A program made the translations under genes and the position numbers. A stretch of 64,000 bases of DNA. Origin: Phoma sp. XZ068. Lineage: Eukaryota > Ascomycota > Dothideomycetes > Pleosporales > Didymellaceae. This document shows positions 18,363 to 29,300 of the stretch, in pieces (the stretch's first letter is position 1; the number at the start of each line of letters is the position of its first letter). The stretch is taken from positions 1 through 64,000 of the forward strand of contig RBKR01000030.1 in assembly GCA_004835665.1 (NCBI GenBank), written 5' to 3'. The notes beneath the pieces are model-generated. The model was given only the letters and a program-made list of their open reading frames with translations, was not told the origin of the DNA and searched no databases.

Positions 18363-20060
18363 TTATGCAAGATAGATAGGGAAACGACTACCCCAGTACT
18401 GAGTTGCAACTCTCGGTCCTCCGACCATATAATGGCAGCGGTGCCAACAAAAAGCTCGAAAGATCATGGTAAACCACGCCCCTGCCAATAATTCATGCGA
18501 ATCGCTATATCCATGCGCCTTCATGCTCGCAAGGATTAGTTCAGGCCGCTCGATGTAGTCGAAGTACTTGTGCATTCCTTCCAATTTCCATGCGCCGTCT
18601 CCTACCACATTTCCGCCGTAAGTGGGTCGCGCATTCCCGTCCCGAATGCGTCGAGAAGCGTCGTCTTTGTAGTATATGGCGCGCTCAATGTGGGAGCGCA
18701 TAAGATCTTCATAGCAGAGCCGGCCGCTGTCATTAAGGTCTCTCAGATATTCTTCCGCTTTCACACCTAAGTCGTAGACGGAGGCGAGAAAGGTCGCATT
18801 TTGATCATTAGTAGACCTTATCTTGCTCTCGTCATGCCACTCCTCGTATTGACCGAGCCTATTAAACCATGCTAGTACTTTCGCAGCTTGGTCGTCCACA
18901 ATCCCTTTTTTGATGTATTCCTCTAGACGGTGGCAGAACACAAGAAAGCCTTCCCGAAAAACGGTCTGGCCGACCACATAGTCAAATGGCTTTGGTATGC
19001 GCGTAATGGTCGATTCTCTGCGGAACATAAAAGGTGAAGCGAGAGGAATAATATCCGAGAATCCTGGAATCCATCTGCCATTTTGAAGGTGCTCCTGAAG
19101 GCGCGTGGTAGCCGGACACTGCCCGCAGAGTATCTCCATTGTCTGCAAACAGTCTTCCAGTGTACCAACCGAGATTGACCGCTCCGAATCCTGTCCGAAG
19201 ATACCGCCTGCGTACCATACCGGGACAATGCCAAAGCCCATCATGTCGGCTTCGCAGGAAGGGATATAGAGTTCGCTTCTTGGGATTTCTGGACTTTCCC
19301 GCATAGCCATGCTGAACTGCATGATTATTCCTATAGAGCGAATGTTGGTTGAAGTGATTGTCATTTTTTTCCCCTCAGCTCGCAATACTGAATCATCGGG
19401 CTTGAAATGCGTCCAGACCATTCCCAGACGCCGACATATGACAGCTATGGATCCGAGGGTACACACTATAGGAGTAATGTTAACAAAGTTGAAAGATACC
19501 GAAAAGAGGTATCACACACCGGCTAAAGGTTTAATAACATCTGGCGACATGAAGTCCCAAGTTCGTTCCAGAGGCACTAAACATGGACCGTAGATTTGCC
19601 TCAATTTGGGATTGTGTCGAATTTCGTACAATTGCCATTCTGGATAGGCAGATCCTAAGCGATGCAGTTGATCGAGAAAGAAGATCCACGAGACCATATC
19701 CCCTGCTCGATTCAATCCAGGCCATTTCCCTTGATAGAGATCCGGGCAATGAGTCACTGCGCGAGACCCATTGCTACCCGTAATACAGTAGATATTGTTC
19801 CCGTGGTTGCATGTATCCATGGTAATATAAGGAACAATGAAACGCGTCTGAAGTCGGAATTGGCTCCACACAGGACGACGTTTGGTAAGCTTAGGTGCCT
19901 TGGCTGTCTCACGCCCCGCCCAAGGCCCCATTACTTGGGCCTGACAGTTGCGATACCCCTCGGCTGTTGCAAAGATCTGCTGGAGAAGCTGAGTGAATGC
20001 AATAACCAAAGCTACCAGCGCGATGATTAAGCCTGTGAGTGCTACCTCGTCTACCGCCAT
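18363..20060 (-). CDS. Modin-like membrane protein, two exons
   Basis: Two exons: 20060-19520 and 19465-18363, giving about 547 residues. The intron is 54 nt (19519-19466), with donor GTGTGT, branch-like TTAAC and acceptor TATAG. Joining there keeps the frame and removes the stop that would end exon 1. Residues about 6-29 form one hydrophobic anchor (GLIIALVALVIAFTQLLQQI), then soluble sequence with conserved-looking stretches such as GPWAGRE, RRLGMVW and FGIVPVWYAGG. This matches my memory of the fungal family annotated modin, named from Podospora incompatibility work. The biochemical role is unknown. The gene ends convergent with the MARVEL-type gene. Both exons are free of stops, so it looks functional. 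The family name is from recall and not searched. Confidence 0.72.
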
Positions 20061-20345
20061 CCTAGAAATGCAGGGAATTGATCAATAGATGTGTATCTCT
20101 TTCTAGAGGAGGTTGGCGTCCAATATTAAAAATAAATATGTCATGAAACTGTTGCGGGGTTGAAGCTGTGACGGGCCAGGGTTTGTGGTTGCTGTCGGTG
20201 ATGGTTAAGGAGGGAGGCACTCCTTCCTCTCTCCCTTTAAAAGCACTTCGGAAGCTCCGGAGCTCTCAAGGAAGTAGCTCAAACCCTATTTACGAATTGT
20301 AAATATAGAATTAATGTTAAATTGCTAATTTTTGCATTAGAGTTC

Positions 20346-20414
20346 TAACGTATTTCCTATGCGAACCGGTCACCCTAAGCGAACCGGTCACCCTAAGCGA
20401 ACCAGTTACCCGAA
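20346..20414. mobile_element. Relic terminal repeat related to family 1 transposon
   Basis: TA followed by ACGTATTTCCTATGCG, then three direct 18-bp copies of GCGAACCGGTCACCCTAA (20361, 20379, 20397, the last diverged). Layout and words match the family 1 inverted repeat (TA, ACGTA, then doubled GCGAGCCGGTCAC), but with three subrepeats. It is a leftover end of a related, third family. No opposite end or transposase is seen nearby, and AT-rich RIP-like DNA follows. Confidence 0.65.
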
Positions 20415-20602
20415 AACACACTAAAAACGTAATATAAGGCTTTAATGAAGTTGTAGATTATACTTACATATAAAAAGTAACCGTAGTAGTAAATAGATCT
20501 ACTAGATTATTAAGCTAAAAAGGAAATTATAGTCGAAGAGTCGAGTCTAGTAGAATAGGAGTTATAAGAGGAGATTAAAGTATTTAATAGTCCGTCTAAA
20601 GG
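20415..20602. other. AT-rich, RIP-like spacer
   Basis: Short AT-rich piece with TAGT and TATAAG words between the relic terminal repeat and the copia 3' region. It may be the decayed interior of the relic element. Confidence 0.4.
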
Positions 20603-20946
20603 TGTCAGAATTAATGCTTGTATTGTGTTGGTGACTTCTTGTCTCCCTTTTTCTAAATCTATGCTTGTGTGTTTTTACGCGAGCTTTGTGTAACCAGACC
20701 GTGCACCATCTCGACCTCTGGCCTCTCCATCCTTGTATCTGACAAAAGGTCCTACTCTAACCCTATTTTTCAGTGCCTAGAGTACTTTTAAGAGGTTGTC
20801 AGATGGTATGATGAAGAGATGTTGATGTAACTTGATGATATTGATGATGTCGTATCCGCTGAGTTCAGCTGGTTCTAACTTCTCTGCTAGTGTGCCAAGC
20901 CGGGTGGTCCCTGCTCCGACCTCACTACAGCTTGTTCTATCTGACA
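20603..20946 (-). repeat. Candidate 3' LTR of copia relic
   Basis: On the minus strand a purine-rich GCTGAAGGGGTG is followed at 20946 by TGTCAGATAG, the layout of a polypurine tract meeting a 3' LTR. Matching LTR ends (CTGACA on the minus strand) lie at 20797 and at 20603, so the LTR would be 150 or 344 bp. No second copy exists in the window to settle the boundary. Confidence 0.35.
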
Positions 20947-20981
20947 CACCCCTTCAGCTTGGAAACTCTTCAAGCTGGTAC

Positions 20982-22425
20982 TTATGCGATTGTGAGGTCT
21001 TCAAGTCGCTCTTGAATCCCCTCGAGAGGTACGGTATTCGTTACCTCCTTGGTCTCCATATCGACCAATCCAAGTTGTCGGAGGAAGCCCTCCCATTTGC
21101 TCCCGGGGAGCACCTTTGTAAGGCCGTCGGCAATCATCTCGGCTGACTGTACGTACTCCACTTTGATCTTTCCCTTTGATACTTCTTGTCGAATCCAGTG
21201 GTTGTAGATGTCTACATGACGAAGCTTGGTTTGGAGCCGGGAGACCTCCTCGGTCACCAAGCGGATCGTTTGCTTGTTGTCGCACTGGATAGTCACAGTG
21301 CGTGCGTCCAGTTCGATCTGGAGTTCGCGGAGTAATCTTGAGATGAAGAGTGCCTCCTTTGCTACCTGAGAGAGAGCCAGCAGCTCGGCCTCGGTAGTTG
21401 ATGTTGTTACAGTGTCTTGCTTGTTTGCCTTCCAGGCGATAAGTCCGCCAAAGAGCTTGATAGCGTAGCCTTGGGAGCTCTTGCGGTCCATGGTATTGTC
21501 AGCGAAGGATGCGTCGCTTGCGATCTGGAGTCCAGTGTCACCTCCCAACTGTAGTGCTCGCTGCTTTGTACTTTGAAGGTATAGGAGAACTCGGTCCGCT
21601 GCATTGTGGTGATCGGGCCCCGGGTTTGACAGAACTCGAGCCAATCGTGATGTTGCGAAGGCAATGTCTGGCCTTGTGGTGACCGCAGCGAAGAGCAACG
21701 ATCCGATCTTGCGTTGAAATTTGTTAATCTCAGTTGGCGTTGCCAACCCTTTCCTTGGCAATAATTCGATCGCAGCCATTGGAGTGTCATGTCGAACGTT
21801 TGTCCTGTCAGCTAGTCGGCTAATCTTGTCCGAGTAGGAGGCCTGTGACAGTTGTATCTTGCGGGTCGTTCGGTCCCGTACAATTTCCATGCTGAGGAAC
21901 TATTGGAGGTCGTTTCCTCCGGTGAAAGTGTACTTGTCTTGTAAGCGCTTGATTGCGTGTTGAGCGTCTTGCTCTTTCCTCTTGTGATACGCGAGTATGA
22001 TGTCGTCGACGTAGAAGAATACAATAACTCCATCCTTGATTAGGCAGCACGGCTCGTGAGGCACTGTCTGGAAGCCTAGTGCTTTGAGCGTAGCGGTGAA
22101 TTCTTTCTGCCAGAGGAGTGGTGAAATGCGAAGGCTGTACAGTGCCTTGTTCACTTGCAGTATGGTTCCAGGCTTCTGATAGCCTCGAGGCATTCTCATG
22201 TAAACCTCTCGATCCATTGTTGCGTGGACGAACGCGTTGGTGACGTTGTATTGCTTGAGCTCCATATCATTGTGAGCTGCTATTGCCATCATCATTCGGA
22301 ATGACCGGCTGGCAAGCGTGGCCGCGTAAGTGTCTTGCGAGGTTATATTGCGTTGTTGATCGCCTCGGACTACTAATCGCGCCTTGCACTTCAGCAAGCG
22401 ATGGTGTGAGAACATGAAGTCTGCA
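20982..22425 (-). pseudogene. Ty1/copia retrotransposon pol remnant (RT and RNase H)
   Basis: On the minus strand, reverse transcriptase homology begins near 22425 with KCKARLVVRGDQQ and includes FFYVDDIIL, the YVDD active site. A TAG at 21897-21899 interrupts the expected W of DLQWFL. RNase H follows in the same frame to 20982, with CDNKQTIRL and HVDIYNHWIRQ. The TGG-to-TAG change is the C-to-T type on the other strand in a CpA context, as RIP produces. Gag, protease, integrase and the 5' LTR are absent, so the element is truncated. Apart from that stop the sequence is nearly undamaged, in contrast to the gypsy elements further right. Confidence 0.88.
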
Positions 22426-23453
22426 AGAAGAATGAGAGCTGTGTGCTTTAAGGAGAGTAAAGCTCTCGAGACTATATACTGTATCAAGGAGTGATCTAAC
22501 TGTGTGGGGTAAGGACAGTGTATGAGGATCCTGTGATTTGGCAACAGTAACATACCAGGATCCTTGTGAAACTTTGCACGAGGTTCAGCTCATTGTACAG
22601 TTCCTCGCATTCCTGTCTGGAGCCAGCTCCATGAATCAGAATGTAGGCCAAAGGCAGGATTCTGTTCTACAACCTGCGTGTCCAATCAGATACTCGTGGA
22701 TATGACTTATCAGCTGGGTTATAGGTCAAAATCGATCCGTGATTCGTAGATCTACTCGTTCGCTGGCAGAACACTATCAAAAGTTGAGGTGTCCATAGGT
22801 GCAGGAACCATGCGTGTCAAGAAAAGTTTGGTAGATCTGGTCTCCCGAAAGTGCAACGCTTGACCTTGCCAGCCGACTTGTCGTGAATTTCAATAGCTCC
22901 ACAGATGGGGCAAATACTGCCTGTCCTTATCGCGCTTAACATTTATCTGACTACAGTTGGAAAGACTGCAGCCAATGCCTGGCCTTTTTATGACACTTGA
23001 GATGTCTGCTTGGCGATTTCTAGCATAGTGTGGGTCTCAATACATGGAAGAACTCATCGTTATTCAACTACGAGTTCGAGGGGTACTATAGGAACACGTT
23101 TACAGGTGTGCAAACACACGATGCTTTTTTTTTTTGTCTTATCGTCATCTTCAATGTGTAGAACCCTGCATAGTTTGCTTCTATCTTACGGTTTGTGGCT
23201 TTTACCTCGACGTGCACCAGCTACGTAACCAGTAGCTCAATCGCGTAGTCGTCCAGAAGCGCTGAAGATACGAGAGTCACCACAGCCGCTTCAACTCCCG
23301 ATTTAGCACATGAAGGTGTACGACAATCTCAGATGTTAAACGAGTAAGCTATCGAATCCGGTTCACGAGGTGAGCATAGCCTTAGCCGCCTAGCTTGGCC
23401 CACAAGGCATCCCTGGCAGCCCCATCAGCTGGAAAGCAAGGCTGTCGACCTAG
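22426..23453. other. Intergenic, no gene recognised
   Basis: About 1 kb of ordinary composition with a ten-T run near 23126. Small frames have no recognisable domain. The left edge is the truncation point of the copia remnant. Confidence 0.4.
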
Positions 23454-23780
23454 ACAAAGACGTCGACAGCAGCGCCGCAAGCGACGAAGACCGAAGACGG
23501 CAAGATAGAAGAGAGCGGCGATAGCGACAACGTTATTGACCCTTTGCTTTCTCGCGGCGCTTCAAAGAGCCCTGTGCCCGTCTGGCTGGTGCCTCAGCTT
23601 ATCTTGATCGAGCCTGGCGGCAAAGTAGCGTCAAAAATCGAAGTTTATATTCCGCGCGCGACGTTATTCGAAGTCGGGCGCGCTAGTGTGAGGCAGGCAA
23701 ATATCTGGGGTCCTACGCTAAGGATAACATTCAATAAGTTGTGCCCGTTGGGTCGGGGCGTTCAGCCGCTGCAATGAGGT
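23454..23780 (+). pseudogene. Unrecognised coding-like fragment
   Basis: A frame open from 23454 to 23777 with coding-like composition and no ATG at its start. The front is charged and rich in Ser, Asp and Glu; the rest contains VPVWLVPQLILIEPGGKVAS and a mixed tail. It may be the last exon or a broken end of a gene. I do not recognise it. Confidence 0.25.
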
Positions 23781-24278
23781 TACAGTTTCTCTTATCGAAG
23801 GATGGTGCCGAGGTAAACTTATACTAATGTCGTTATAGCTTGCGTATGTCCCTGCCATATTCGGACCGGCTCCTCTGCTTGCCTATGAGAGATTCAACCG
23901 AGATCATCGGAATCTGTAAGCGGTTGTCGCACCAGCAATGATTTTGACTCTTCTGCCAAGTGATTCCTCCAGTCGGTTTCGACATATATTTAAATGAGAT
24001 GGAGGCAGGAATGTGAAACCCGAATCGTATGTCCATGGTCATCGTAAACGTTCATATGAGATTCTGTTTTCAAACATCAATCTCACGTCCTTCATATATG
24101 CCACGACACTTGCTGCAAGTTCGTGAAAGGTTTCAATTCAGATACCGTACATGCTCTGGACTGGATCGATACCAATTACGAAGCAACTCAGAAAACCGAT
24201 CACATCGAAAGCATCAGAGGCAAGACAATAGATACGGAACAGCTCCCGGCAGATAGTGCGAAATCGAAAGCAACAGAT

Positions 24279-24905
24279 ATGGACTCAGCCTTTCCCGCGA
24301 TTATAACGTTAAACGTTGGTGGTCGCAAGTTTCAAACCAGGCCTGACACCCTTCGCGCTGAATCAGGCCTTTTTCGCCACCAGATGTCTGGTCGCTTTGC
24401 TTGGACTGTTTAAGACGATGGCGCGTACTTCCTCGACGCCGACCCCGACTTGTTCGAACATCTTCTGCGCTTCATGCGCCGCCCCGAGGTCTTCCCTCTT
24501 TTCTACAGCAAGACTGACGGTTTCGACTATGATTTGTACAACTGCTTAGGGGCTGAAGCCGAGTACTTTCAAATCGAATCGCTCCATGAGTGGATCAAAG
24601 ATAAGAAGTACCTCCAAGCCATTGTGACTCACACGTACGCCGCTGAAACCTGCAACCTCGACGAAGTTCCGGATACGCTGCCGATCAACCAAACCGAGGA
24701 TCGAAGCTATATCACCCGCATCCGTAAGGTCTACCTCTGTCCCCGTCAAATCTATGTCCATCGTGGGGATCCTGACAGGTGTGGCGCGGCATGTCGGAAG
24801 GCACGGGGCGATGATGAGGCTCAGTTTCAGGAACAGCCGTATACGATGGTGATCCGTGTGAAGAAAGAAGTCGAATGCATGTCTGGAATTTGTAGGCCTG
24901 GCTAG
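24279..24905 (+). pseudogene. BTB/T1 (KCTD-like) domain protein, interrupted by one stop
   Basis: From ATG 24279 the frame encodes ITLNVGGRKFQTRPDTL, the start of a T1/BTB-type domain, to RFAWTV, then TAA at 24411-24413. It continues in the same frame with DDGAYFLDADPDLFEHLLRF and runs to TAG at 24903-24905, about 208 codons overall. Family members read straight through this point, so TAA most simply replaced CAA (Gln), a CpA-to-TpA change. Such proteins form oligomers and often act as adaptors. The stop falls about 45 codons in, inside the domain, so the product would be non-functional unless read through. The rest of the frame is intact, so the break is recent. Confidence 0.72.
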
Positions 24906-25541
24906 AGGATTGGGTCCTGAGGCCCTTGGCCGTCAGCTAGCAAGCAGAGGTGGAGACTGGTTAACGTGCCGAGACAAATGCATGTTCCACTTTTCAAAGG
25001 CCACCTGGTATGACAAGTTGTTGTTCGAGACCTTAAACTTCACCATGGCACAATTACTAGAAAATTCTGCGGGCCGAAGATAAAGAGTCAACGGCTGTAG
25101 ACCAAAGAGCTTTTGTTGTGCGGGGGAGCAGGCATGCGTAACAAAGTTAGCATTGGAGAAGGAATCTAATTAGCTATATAACTGTCAAGTGTAAGCACAC
25201 AGTATTAAGCGGAGCCATTGATACGATAAGGCGCGAAGACTTTAATCTCATTACAGAGGACAGAGTCGCGAGCCCATGCAATTAGAGCATAGAAAACTCA
25301 AGCAAAGACATCGAACCTAGCTCTTCACGGCTGCATAGTGCAAGAAGCTAAGCAACTACACCCAAATCTTACCCTTAGAGACAAGTAACCTAATCAGTCT
25401 TCTCCAAAGGTAGAGATAAACTAGGTAACAAAGGGTAAGCCTGCTTGTAACCCGACTTTCTGCGTGCTAGCAAGCTGCGCTTCTAGCTCACAACAATATC
25501 TTAAAGAACTAGTACTAGTCACTGTATTCTGCCAATGCATA
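24906..25541. other. Intergenic, no gene recognised
   Basis: About 640 bp with no supported frame, repeat or RNA gene. The right edge is the TA target site of the next transposon. Confidence 0.5.
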
Positions 25542-27390
25542 ACGTAAACCACCACCGAGAGCGACAACCCACCGAGAGCGACAAAATCTCTTGGCACGAC
25601 TAACACTAGTTATGAATTATCAGATTCATCGCTATCAAACAAGGATCCTATGAACCTTGTGCTCGCATCTGATTCAGAAGTGTCTTCTGAATCCTTTTTG
25701 CACGTACGAGCGTTGTGCCCAGTCCCTCCACAGTTCCCACAGCGCCGTAGAGCTGGTTGTGCTATTTCTTGATCACCACCACCTCGAGTCCTTTTGGACG
25801 ACAAAGCCACCACAGACGCCTCAGCAGCTACCTGCGCTGACCCTACTCCATACTCCAATGTACCCCCATGCTGAATCTGCTTCCTTTTGCGCCCTTTCCG
25901 CTTGGTCATCACTGCCAATTGCTCTTCAAGCTCAGTATTGCGGGCAGCAAGAAGCGCATTTTGATGCAGCATTAGTTCAGCTCCCTTTACAAGCTGTGAG
26001 AAGCCAGCTTGGGCAGCAACTGGTGACCGAGTAAAAGACTCGCTCACAAGCTTTGACTGAGACCCAAATTCATGCGTATTGCTTGGAGTCTTCGACTGCC
26101 ACGGGGTTGTTGGTAGTGGGGGTTGAGGCGGGGTACGCAACCGTGTCTCCAGGCGATCCAACACTACCTGCGCGTTGACAGGGACTAGTCCTGATGCCTC
26201 AAAGGCCTTTCGACAATTAGCCTGTGTGAATACGTCAAAAAACGCGTCCTTGAAGGCAGGTAGGAAGCCTTCCTTGTTGATGTGGAAGACGCGTCGGCGT
26301 GCCAAGTCTCGGACGCGTTGGGAGTACTTCCGCTTCAATGGCGAGAAGCAGACCACATCAAGTGGCTGGAGGATGTGTGATGAATGGGGAGGCATACAGA
26401 GCGTAAGGATCTTGTTCTCCAAGCAATAGTCCTTGAACTCCTGGTTAAGGTGGCTCTCGTGACCGTCCAAAATGAGCAGCCGGTATACCCCCACCTGACG
26501 CGCTGTTGTATGCGTGTCAAAGTGCTTCAACCACTCCAGGCCAAGCGCGTTGTTTGTCCATCCGTTCTCTGAGACAGAGAGCTTCCAATTACGCGGTATA
26601 TCTGCCTCCTCGTACCATGCAGAGATGTGGACACGCCCTTTGTAGATGATAAATGGCGGGGTTGCGTGGCCAGCAGCGCAGATACTCTGGATGACTGTAA
26701 CCCACTCGCGATCTCCTGGCTGAACGAGCTCTGGTCGAGTACGTCTATCAGAGCCTGTGACGACCTTCATGGACCCAATGACGCCCATCTGGAAGCCAGT
26801 CTCGTCAAAGTTGTGCACGTCGTCGTCATGGACGCCGTACTTGGCTTTGGTATCCTCTACCAACTTGAACCACGCGCCAATGACCTCAGGATCTTCCTGC
26901 ATTATCCTCTGCCTATCCTTTGCTCGATTGAACGCCATCTTGAGCCTATCTGAGCGCGTCACAAAGCGCGCAGCCCAGTGCTTGCCAACTGGCTTTCCAT
27001 CACGCACACCCAACAGTTTATCAGCCATATCTGCCACCTCACACAGCCGGGGCGCAAAGCCTCGCGCGTCAAGGTCAAGTATGTATTGGATAATCGTCTC
27101 TTCCTCTATTGCAGTAAGCTTGAGGCAGTTCACGCGTGTTTCGAGTCGAAATGGTATTCCCTTGGCACGTTTAGATAGGGTATGATGATTAACGTTGAAT
27201 GCTGCAGCAGCGCGTCGCAGGCTTGGAAATTCATCTGAACGATAGGCTAGAAGGGCAAGCTGGACCCTACCTTCGTCTTGTTGATATTGCGCGTTGTGTT
27301 GTTGAGACATGTTAGGATGAAAGGAGGAGGAGTGGTCTTGGCAGATTTTGTCGCTCTCGGTGGGTTGTCGCTCTCGGTGGTGGTTTACGT
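25542..27390 (-). mobile_element. Fot1/pogo-type DNA transposon, family 2 (Pixie-like), copy 1
   Basis: A complete 1849-bp element flanked by TA (25540-25541 and 27391-27392). Perfect 48-bp terminal inverted repeats lie at 25542-25589 and 27343-27390, starting ACGTAAACCACCACCGAG. Each holds two direct copies of CACCGAGAGCGACAA. The layout is the same as family 1: ACGTA tips and a doubled motif. No RIP is seen. Size and type recall Pixie of Parastagonospora nodorum (from memory, unchecked). This copy sits in ordinary-composition DNA, whereas copy 2 at 37933-39781 is inside a RIP-mutated retroelement. Confidence 0.95.
25610..27310 (-). CDS. Fot1/pogo-like DDE transposase, family 2, copy 1
   Basis: A 566-residue transposase. 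The psq-type helix-turn-helix is at about 14-52 and the CENP-B-type domain at about 64-135. DDE catalytic residues are D169 (HNFDETGF), D282 (LILDGHESH) and D318 (ILQPLDVVCF). A coiled basic region is followed by a CCHC knuckle, C524-x2-C527-x4-H532-x4-C537, and an acidic serine-rich tail. Alignment with the family 1 transposase is gap-free through the catalytic core, so the two families are sisters. All key residues are present, hence potentially active. The start ATG lies about 33 bp inside the right inverted repeat. Confidence 0.95.
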   Translation of the reverse strand: MSQQHNAQYQQDEGRVQLALLAYRSDEFPSLRRAAAAFNVNHHTLSKRAKGIPFRLETRVNCLKLTAIEEETIIQYILDLDARGFAPRLCEVADMADKLLGVRDGKPVGKHWAARFVTRSDRLKMAFNRAKDRQRIMQEDPEVIGAWFKLVEDTKAKYGVHDDDVHNFDETGFQMGVIGSMKVVTGSDRRTRPELVQPGDREWVTVIQSICAAGHATPPFIIYKGRVHISAWYEEADIPRNWKLSVSENGWTNNALGLEWLKHFDTHTTARQVGVYRLLILDGHESHLNQEFKDYCLENKILTLCMPPHSSHILQPLDVVCFSPLKRKYSQRVRDLARRRVFHINKEGFLPAFKDAFFDVFTQANCRKAFEASGLVPVNAQVVLDRLETRLRTPPQPPLPTTPWQSKTPSNTHEFGSQSKLVSESFTRSPVAAQAGFSQLVKGAELMLHQNALLAARNTELEEQLAVMTKRKGRKRKQIQHGGTLEYGVGSAQVAAEASVVALSSKRTRGGGDQEIAQPALRRCGNCGGTGHNARTCKKDSEDTSESDASTRFIGSLFDSDESDNS

Positions 27391-27392
27391 TA

Positions 27393-27936
27393 TATATCTT
27401 TTGCTACGAAACTGTTACGCCCCCTATAGCATGCGCTAATTAGATGTCTATAGGCTGTAGCATATTTGCCTAAGAAATAAGTTGTAAGCCTAGGACCACA
27501 TCACATGACTGCTCTGCAGGCATGACTAATGCGTCCGACTACTTTCGAGCTCAGATCACACTTGTACATACAGAGAACAATACACTTATACATGAGACCC
27601 AATCCTAGTGCCACCCCTTGCTTACATAAGTAGAACAAGAATATGCAGACTATCTAGGTATTTTAGCGTAATAGCAATTTTAAACTTAAAATAAGCATCC
27701 TTGTTATTACTTTTATCAGTCCCTAATTTAACAGGGGCTCTAATATGCAAATCTAAGTTAAGCTACTAAAATATATATCTAACACTTGTGTCAGATTGGA
27801 TAGATTTGATAAAATTGATGAGTTCTTGATGATCAAGTGTGTTGTATTGTTCTACGTTCAGATTGAGGGTATATTGTGGTGGGGTTTACACCCGAGCCCT
27901 TGTGTAACGATGCTGTGCCGCACGCCAGCCTTCGGC
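27393..27936. other. Intergenic, no gene recognised
   Basis: About 540 bp, moderately AT-rich, with no supported frame or repeat. Confidence 0.45.
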
Positions 27937-28767
27937 TTATATGGTCGTGAATCTGATAATAATACTACTACAACGCTCAATCCATATACTATCGTAGCTG
28001 CGGAACACCGATCCAACAAACCCTACTGCGTCATTGCGCAAGCTTATTAGCTCTCGACGTCTACGTAAAAGCTCCTCCCGGCTCTGTAGCTCTAGATCGC
28101 TGTTCCGCGGACTATCCCGATTGCCCCGCGCTACCTGAACCCAATGTAGCTCTTGAAGCAATCGATTGCTTACCCCTTTGTGCTCTGTAGTAGTATATCC
28201 CTCTTTAGCCGCTCTGCGCTGGAAAAAGAAAGAAAGAACATGTCTCCTGAAGGAACTCTTACTAATCTTCTTCGTCATCTCAGATACCCGAAGCACTACA
28301 CCGCCATCTGCATCCCATGGAAAACACTCTGGCCGGAAGAACCACAGCATTCTCGTCACTAAGTTGGCTGCGAACATAGAGCTGTCTTTCTTTGGCCCTG
28401 CGCTAAACTCTCGAGCTTTGGGCAGTACAGTAGGTGTTACTAATAAGGACGCTAACGTTAATACTAATATAAGCATAACATCGCACACTGGGTCACCTAA
28501 GTATTCTGCAAGACACTGCCTCACTGCCTGATAGTGCTCTAGTATACCCTGATTACCTGTCTTGAATACCTTTTCTTGCTGCTGGAATCTGTCCTTAACA
28601 AGCTCTGGTATTGTGGTGAACGGTATCGCGCAGTTAAAGTTAATTACGCTCTTCCTTAGCGACGGCCGCTTGGCTTGGTGCTCCGCCTTGATTGCTGCCT
28701 GCTTGAGGCTGCCAGGTCTCGCCACTATTGCTGACACGGGCGGAGCTGAGCCTACTAGTCGTGTCAC
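27937..28767 (-). pseudogene. Unrecognised protein, probably partial
   Basis: A 276-codon open frame without an ATG at its 5' end (first usable codon is GTG), so it is either a late exon or a fragment. A basic N-terminal part precedes VKDRFQQQEKVFKTG and a hydrophobic stretch at about 97-118 (DVMLILVLTLASLLVTPTVL). Conserved-looking segments follow, including FAANLVTRMLWFFRPECFPW and SREELLRRRRELISLRNDA. I recall similar sequences as expanded hypothetical proteins of Dothideomycetes but cannot name a domain. There are no internal stops. It lies just before the RIP-mutated zone and may itself belong to a repeat. Confidence 0.4.
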
Positions 28768-29300
28768 TCTGCGGTAGCTGAGTCTTGACTAATACGAGCC
28801 TGGCAGACACTTAATCTGACAGGCGAGCATGGCTATAGTAATTGCGCCAATCTAGTGGTCCTTGCTTATCGCCTTTACCCTAGTGTGCCGCACAGCGGCC
28901 TGGAGTACAGAGAACTAGATTGCGTTCTGTGAGTAGAATGATCTACCTGCTGACTGGTTGGGTTTTATACAGCTAGTGTATAGGTCTTGTGTGAAGTTAG
29001 GTTGCGTTCTGCATGACACAGCAGATTGTGGCACGGTCTCTTGTAACAAGAAGATAGGGATGACTGACTTATACTCTCTATATCCTGTTAGCAGCTTGAC
29101 AACAAATTATATAATATAGATTTAACGAACTCCTAAGAGAAGGGGCTCTTGCTCTGTGCCTATAGCTTTACCTGTTCTTGCTAGTCTTCTAATAACTGTA
29201 GCGTCTCCTAGCTGTTGCTTGCTGTGTAGCTTTAACTGCCCTTGTTTAACCTGTAGTAGAACTGGTGCGTAACAAACGCAATTATCTGCAGTTTCTATAA
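28768..29300. other. Transition zone to RIP-mutated DNA
   Basis: No gene is recognised. Composition drifts from normal to AT-rich, with the RIP signature complete by about 29300. Confidence 0.45.

Noticed and set aside
23010..23228. Plus-strand 72-codon frame
   Set aside because: It crosses a ten-T run and has no recognisable feature.
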